Source: Allolobophora icterica
Lineage: Eukaryota; Annelida; Clitellata; Crassiclitellata; Lumbricidae
Assembly (NCBI GenBank): GCA_963556255.1
Contig: OY744604.1
Coordinates: forward strand, 19,448,982-19,512,981
DNA length: 64,000 bases
Reading direction: 5' to 3'
Positions 58,500 through 64,000 of the stretch are shown piece by piece. The position numbers were made by a program, and so were the translations under genes. Under the pieces are notes generated by a model. It had not been told where the DNA came from and did no database searches. It saw only the letters and a list, made by a program, of their open reading frames with translations. Every line of letters starts with the position of its first letter. Position 1 is the first letter of the stretch.

Positions 58500-59198
58500 G
58501 ATGAAGAGACTCCGAAAAGACCCCGATACCTTTCTACGGGTCAACTAAACAGAAACAAGGTCTCTGGAAAAATCTACACAAGCGTCTAAATTATCTACAA
58601 AAGGAAGCGAAATATAACAATAATATAATTAAACTCGACATAATTAAGCAATTAAGGTGTAGATCGAAAATATTGAAGGCAATTTACAGTCACGCATTTA
58701 ATTTACTCAAATTATCTCAAATTATCTATAATATATGAGGCACCTATTAAGTATATATATATATATATATATATAGTCCTTTTTTCTAGAAAAAAAGGTT
58801 CCGGAACGGGAAAATAGGTTCCGGAACGCAACAATTATGGGCGGGCTAAAATCCTGAGGAAAACGGGAATGGGGGTTGGGAGGGGTCTCAATAAACACTG
58901 AAAACAGTTCAAAACACTGAAATTAAATTAAAATAACTAAATTATTGTTTTTATTATTAAAATAAATAAATTATTTTTTAGTAGCTGAAAAAAGGTGCCG
59001 GAACGCCCTGTATATATATATATACTTATATGAGTATATATAACTTAATATATAAGTAGGCCTATACCTAAAATTACAGATAATTATTCGTAAGGTACAT
59101 TATAGAAGTGTACAACAAAAACTTTTCATTTTTTATAGTTTTACTAGAACTTTTTTTAAATATATTAGCATGCATATATACGTACCCAACATTATGTA
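58500..59198. other. AT-rich; possible hAT-type end
   Basis: TA run (58752-58774). GGTTCCGGAACG occurs twice (about 58798, 58826), and GGTGCCGGAACGCCCTG at 58993-59009 resembles a hAT terminus, but no matching left end or duplication was found. Confidence 0.4.
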
Positions 59199-59541
59199 TA
59201 CATATTAGGGTGGTTCTTAGCTCCATGTAAAAAAAAATTGGGGGGAATTTTAAACGAGGCACCCTCCGAACTTTTAGTTTTAGGTACAAAAATAATAATA
59301 CTGAAAAGTTTGTGGAGATTTTATGAGTTTTAGAGGTTGCTACCGGACATAACATAATTATATCAAATATATTGTAAAAACGCACACAATACATAGAATA
59401 TTGTATAGGCCTACTATTCTTATGCACAAATTCAAAACAAATTCTGGTGGGCAGTGGTGGACGGTAGTATTTACTATTTGGGTCAAGACACACAAGTGAA
59501 CATTAAAATGTTTAGTTCCAGTTACTACTTAATGTATTAAT

Positions 59542-60628
59542 GAATCAGTGTCTTTGTTCCTGCCTGGATATCTGTGACGATATTCCAGAAACTGCTTATG
59601 ATCCTCATTATTTGTTTGAAGCTTGTTATACTCGTCCATGAGTGCCACTCCACGCTCTGCTATGTATTTCACATCTCTTACTGAGGTGGCAGTGGCCTTG
59701 GCTAACTTGTAGTTTTCATCGTTTGGCCAAGTATCAACATCTTGTTGGATGAAACTTGCTGGAATGCATGTAATGCTGAAGAATCTTCTAGTGTTTTCCG
59801 TGATAAAATTTTCCAGTTGCTTCCAGCTGATCAGAGGTTACCTGGTATTCTCTTTAGTGGATGTTCGATGCCAGTTTTGTCCAGAGGAGCAGCCATATGG
59901 CGCTTGATAAATCAATGGAGACCCCATCATTGAAGAACGCAAAAGTCTCCAATTCCTCCGACAGATACCAGAAGTGACCCGGAAATGTCTTCATTGCAAC
60001 CTCTGCATCTGCACAATTTTTCTCCTTGTTTATCAATCTGTCAATGTCCTTCAAGAGCTCCAGGTCTATTCGAGGAGCCAATGGTGCATATGATGCTTGA
60101 AACCAGACTTTGACATACGGCATTACTGTGAACAAGCAGATGTCAGCTATCCCCTTTTCTTCTCTTCTTGTCAACTTGAACTGTCTCTTGAACATCCAAA
60201 TCTTAAGACTATAAATACTCTTGGCCATCCACTTTGTTCTATGCAGCCCAGCTGGTGCTCTGAATGATATGCCCCTGGAATAAACGCCGCCGAAGAAAGT
60301 GATGGTCAGCTCCAAAAGTTTGTGACAGGAAATTGCTTCTTGTAAAAACTCATCGGATGTCACTGTGTTCTATTTTGATCGGTCTATAAGTCGCCAGTTT
60401 CTCTGGAATCTCTGATAATCATTATGTCTGGACCTTGGGATGGACCAAGAGAAAGCATGACCACTGCCTCCAAAATTTTTTTTTTAGTATGTGATGGCGA
60501 CATGCACGCCACAACATATCCTTGTCCAGCCTATGCTCCAACACAATGATATAACTGTAATATGATAAATAACTACTTACTGCTTGCTTACTTATTGACA
60601 TCTTTTCCATAATGCATTTGGCAACCAT
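59542..60628 (-). pseudogene. Decayed gene of an uncharacterised invertebrate protein family
   Basis: Conserved-looking pieces lie in order but in changing frames. Near 60520: LWRACRHHIL. About 60465-60400: LEAVVMLSLGPSQGPDI and FQRNWRLIDRSK. The longest open part (60363-59854) has AGLHRTKWMAKSIYSLKIW, MFKRQFKLTRRE, and HFWYLSEELETFAFF. After two shifts come KRHMAAPLDKTG and PLISWKQLENFITENT, then DVKYIAERGVALMDEYNKLQ, ending near 59542. From memory this resembles a widespread unnamed protein family in cnidarians, insects and echinoderms with a conserved WYLSEEL block. I cannot confirm that by search. The N-terminal part is missing. Its position inside terminal inverted repeats suggests it is, or travelled with, a transposase. 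Confidence 0.75.
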
Positions 60629-60743
60629 TTTGTTTTATATTGGGTTTCTTAAAAAGTATACTGCTTACTTTGTTAGTCAAAGAAAAACACTAAAAGACCA
60701 CTGAGTTTGAAAAAATAAATAATTTATTTCTACGTTTGTTTAT

Positions 60744-60747
60744 CAAA

Positions 60748-60790
<43 letters not shown>

Positions 60791-60792
60791 AC
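60744..60792 (+). repeat. (AAAT)n microsatellite
   Basis: AAATAAATAAAT array inside the 1.9-kb element. Confidence 0.95.
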
Positions 60793-61099
60793 ATGAGTAC
60801 TATTAGGGTACACTAATTGCTAGAAGTCATTTATAGTGTTCAATAATGAATTACACACACAACTGTATGTCACTTTGCAATTTTCTCACCTGCTAACATC
60901 AGTTCAATTAAGAAAATTGCAATGGCTAGTCTAAATGAATTCCTCGTGGCATAGGCTTAAACTTTAGCATCTGGTAGCAACCTCTAAATATTGTCAGATC
61001 CTCTTCAAATTTTTTCTGAATTTTTTCTTCATCAGTAGAAACAAAAGCACAGGGTGCCTCATTGTGAAATCAGACTTTCAAAAATAAGGACCACCCTAA

Positions 61100-61105
<6 letters not shown>

Positions 61106-61138
<33 letters not shown>

Positions 61139-61620
61139 GTATCTTCATACATACTTGATATGCATACATACATGCACACCTACACCTACACACACATATA
61201 TATAACTATATTTGTACATACATATATATATATATATCTGTATGTATAATTGTATATTATAATTGGGGCAATTACCCTGTAGACTTTAAGGGTGAAGTTA
61301 ATTGTTTGATAAAGGTCTGGATTGGCTTTGGATACATATATATCTGGGGAAGTATCGTGAAGGGCGGGGAAGAGTTGAAAATGGGTTCTTTCCGACCAGC
61401 ACTTCCTATTTGGGGGGTTTCTATAATTCAGTTGAAAGATAATCATCCGAAACCCGGATTCTGTTTGGAGTATAGGTCACATGAGGAGAGCACCTGGCAT
61501 CGGTTCTCTCTACCCCACCCCATCTAGTGGTCTCTTTGTTTCGTTATGGTTTGATTGGGGCGAATTGACGATGGGGAGAGAGGGAAGATATACTTAGCCC
61601 CAATGTTTTAATAGTGTTTG

Positions 61621-61630
<10 letters not shown>
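61106..61630. other. TA-rich runs and unique sequence
   Basis: TA runs at 61108-61135 and 61195-61235, then unique sequence bounded by ATTGGGGC (61262) and GCCCCAAT (61598), which is not supported as a transposon. Confidence 0.45.
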
Positions 61631-61684
<54 letters not shown>

Positions 61685-62445
61685 CCTCTATGTGTATTTG
61701 TGTGTATGTGTGCTTGTGTGTGTTTCTGCATCTGTCCTTGTAAGCATGGACATAGATAGAAAGTAAAGAAACACACACAGTCACCGAGACAGATAGAGGG
61801 AGACAGAGAGGCAGATGAAGAGGAATACTGCAGGCACACATACAAGCAAAAGCACGGCATGCCTTCATGAACCAGGAAAGGGAAGACAATAACACACACA
61901 AACACAATTATATAGACTGACACAGACAGAAAGACAGACACAGACACAAGGCAGGCTGACAGACACACACAAGACAAGAGACAGACAGACAGACAGATCT
62001 AGAAACAGAAAGAAAAAGGATCCACAAAGGTAATGACTTAGACAGAAAGGCAATAGGACAAAGAGACTCTGGCAGAGACATACAGACAGCCATATAGACA
62101 GACAAATAGACATACACACCGGCAGACAGACACACAATGTCACAAACAGACACATACAGACAGACAAATACAGACACACACAGACAGATACATACGGATA
62201 AAGACAAACATGCACCTACACCTACAGACAGACACAGACAGACATATACAGAGAGACACATACACAGACAGACACATACAGACAGGCTCAGACACACATA
62301 CACAGACAGACACAGACATGCACAGACACAGACATACACAAACAGACATACACAGACAGGCGCAGACCCATACAGACACACACACAGACAGACAGACACA
62401 CCGGCAGACAGACACAGACAGACAAAGACAGACAGATAATGATAA
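61630..62445 (+). repeat. (GT)n and CAGA/CACA-rich degenerate array
   Basis: (GT)n 61632-61684, then about 700 bp of CAGACAGACACA-type units with scattered substitutions. Confidence 0.95.
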
Positions 62446-62603
62446 ATTACTTTGTACCTACACTGACAATCATTATGTCCGTTAAAAATGAAATTTAACC
62501 ACAATACATGTATCACCAAAATTACCAAATATAAATATTGAATTATTTCAGTTCATTTGCTCAGGTTGGCTAAAAGAAGTAACAGCAACGCCCCCAGACA
62601 CGA

Positions 62604-62626
62604 ACCCTAACTCTAACCCTAACCAT
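62604..62626 (-). repeat. Short interstitial telomere-like repeat
   Basis: AACCCTAACTCTAACCCTAACC, about four CCCTAA units with one variant. Confidence 0.7.
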
Positions 62627-62744
62627 GACTGCCCACAATAAAAGCATCACCCCCACGCCAACCAAACATTTCCTGAAAACTGAAAAAAGTTAGAACAGAC
62701 CCTTCACATGGTATCGGTATTAGACACATCTGAGGAGAAGATCT

Positions 62745-63003
62745 AATCTATATAAATCTAATCAAATCTCAATCTAATCTTAATCTTAATATAATATAAT
62801 ATTAATATAATCTTAATCTAAACTAATCTCAATATATTCTTAATCTTAAGCCAATCTAATCTTAATCTTTTAATCCAATCTCAATCTAAATTTAATCTTA
62901 AGCTGATCTAATCTCAATATATTCTAAATCTTAAGCTAATCTAATCTTCTAATATAATCTCAATCTAATCTTTTAATCTAATCTCAATCAAAATTTAATC
63001 TTA
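62745..63003 (+). repeat. Degenerate TAATCTAATCT array
   Basis: Irregular AATCTAATCTTAATCT units that stop at the start of the LINE fragment. Confidence 0.85.
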
Positions 63004-63565
63004 CATCCACACCTATCCACTGCTTTGTCACATCTGGACTCGACTACCGTTGTTCACTTTATGCTGGTCTCCGCTGAAAGCCATCTGAAGTGCTTGGATC
63101 GGGTCCTACGCTCTGCTGCCCGTCTCATCGGCCGCATACCAAAATTTGGCCATGTCTCGAGCTACATGCTTGATGTTCTCCACTGGCTCCCTCTTGAGCA
63201 GCGTATCACGTATAGGTTGGCTGCCATAGTCAGGCGCTGCTTGCTTGACCTTGCTCCGCTCTATCTACGCGAGCTCTGCCGCCCCGTACTCAGCACGCGG
63301 GGCCCTCGATCCCTTCGCTCGTCTGAGCAGGGCCTACTCTTTGTTCCCTTTGCCCGTACCTCTACCAGGCAGCATCGCGCTTTCTCGGTGGTGGGCCCTG
63401 TAAGCTGGAATAGCCTTCCCTAGCACTCCGCTTGCTCCCCAGCCTTTTCTTCCACGTTCTTTTCTCACCCGTAAGACCACTCTATTCAGCCGTGCTGGAG
63501 TCGGGAGTAACTCTGAGTAGTTCTCCTTCGAAGAGGCGCAATATAAATGTCCGTATGAATGAATA
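63003..63565 (+). mobile_element. LINE 3' end (5'-truncated, frameshifted)
   Basis: FVTSGLDYRCSLYAGL is followed by a frameshift near 63072, then SHLKCLDRVLRSAARLIGRI, MLDVLHWLPLEQRITYRLA, LYLRELCRPV, VPFARTSTRQHRAF and SVVGPVSWNSLP with stop at 63421. This is the C-terminal region after the reverse-transcriptase palm in CR1/L2-like LINEs. The tail has GTCGGGAGTAACTCTGAGTAG and GAGGCGCAATATAAATGT, then a short TGAATGAATA run. It is the best preserved member of the family whose ends occur at 36.3 and 42.9 kb. Confidence 0.92.
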
Positions 63566-63833
63566 TTGCTATTACTACTATAAATATTATTATTATTTAT
63601 TATTTATATTATTACTACTGATATATAACATAAGACTATTCATCGTCATAGAACGACAGAGGGCGGAGTTAAAGAGTTCAAAAAGCAACGACAGTCACAT
63701 GATGTTTGAAAACGATACAGGAGGTCTTAAGCGATGACTTGAATGGATCAGTCCTTCATAATTACTTGTTACTACATATCCTACATAGACCCACGTATCA
63801 CGTTGCTGTTCGCGCAGACGAGTAGGCCTATAT

Positions 63834-64000
63834 GGGACATGGTAGCCGATTAGTTAGAGCGTTAAGCTTGTAACGCAGAGAGTAGGGGTTTGATCCTCCT
63901 CCCCTGAGACGGTGAACTGTGTATCGACATTGAGCAATTCCTTTACTCACAAATTGATCAGCGCCGTCGATTGATGCCTAATCATTTTAGATATTGGCAC
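63834..64000 (+). mobile_element. tRNA-derived SINE, family 1 (to window edge)
   Basis: GGGACATGGTAGCCGATTAG, AGAGTAGGGGTTTGATCC (decayed B box), GACATTGAGCAATTCC, ATCAGCGCCGTCGATTGATG. Confidence 0.8.

Larger units (their letters stand above)
59205..61099 (-). mobile_element. 1.9-kb inverted-repeat DNA transposon, TSD TACATA
   Basis: Terminal inverted repeats of about 140 bp (59205-59345 and 60965-61099) share TTAGGGTGGT(T/C)CTTA, GAGGCACCCT and TTAGAGGTTGCTACC in order. The flanks 59199-59204 and 61100-61105 both read TACATA. The interior holds a decayed minus-strand gene. With a 4-bp reading of the duplication (ACAT) the ends would start ATTAGGG. The superfamily is not assigned. There is no DDE motif that I can place. 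Confidence 0.88.

Noticed and set aside
58790..59010. hAT-like element with CCGGAACG words
   Set aside because: The right end looks plausible, but the other copies are in the same orientation and no duplication or left terminus was found.
61262..61605. Possible transposon with ATTGGGGC inverted ends
   Set aside because: Only 8 bp are inverted, with no target-site duplication and no other copies in the window.

Overview
The window is metazoan nuclear DNA. It is gene-poor and crowded with retroposon tails, small DNA transposons and very long simple repeats. It carries one recognisable gene, on the minus strand: an orthologue of the zinc-finger/homeodomain E-box repressor ZEB (Sip1/Smadip1, related to Drosophila zfh1). 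The palindrome TAGGCCTA is dispersed throughout, and together with the repeat types and the divergence of the ZEB protein this suggests a marine invertebrate deuterostome, most likely an echinoderm or another ambulacrarian. That placement is an inference.

ZEB gene (12035..33752, minus strand). Four coding exons were found, with matching splice phases: 33752-33057 (acidic N-terminal region), 16759-14019 (one 2.7-kb exon with the N-terminal finger cluster, a central CCHC finger, a decayed homeodomain and the CtBP-binding PLDLS motif), 13276-13039 (first finger of the C-terminal cluster) and 12288-12035 (last two fingers and the stop). They encode about 1308 residues. The exon with the initiator methionine was not found and probably lies upstream, beyond 34 kb or outside the window. 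Introns are about 16.3 kb, 742 bp and 750 bp.

Layout. 1-6.5 kb: LINE fragments, three hAT-type MITEs with perfect 8-bp target-site duplications, and a fold-back pair around a LINE fragment. 6.5-12 kb: AT-rich 3' flank or 3' UTR of ZEB, with a 246-bp CA array. 12-16.8 kb: ZEB exons 3-5. 16.8-33 kb: large intron with SINEs, a fourth hAT MITE, CpG-rich islands, a 48-bp minisatellite and long simple repeats. 33.0-33.8 kb: ZEB exon 2. 34-64 kb: presumed first intron or upstream DNA, with a piggyBac-like element (34186-35001), a hAT element interrupted by a SINE (40432-41925), CpG-rich islands, a dense CAGGTG E-box cluster (53.3-53.75 kb), a TAATTA cluster (55.39-55.43 kb), a 1.9-kb inverted-repeat transposon with a decayed gene of an uncharacterised family (59205-61099), and the 3' end of a LINE (63.0-63.56 kb).

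How the parts may relate. ZEB proteins bind CAGGTG/CACCTG and repress through CtBP. The E-box cluster 5' of the gene is therefore a natural candidate for autoregulation or Snail/ZEB cross-regulation. Most other structure comes from retroposons whose 3' ends run into microsatellites (GATT, ATT, TTATG and TTGTA tails), and from non-autonomous DNA transposons.
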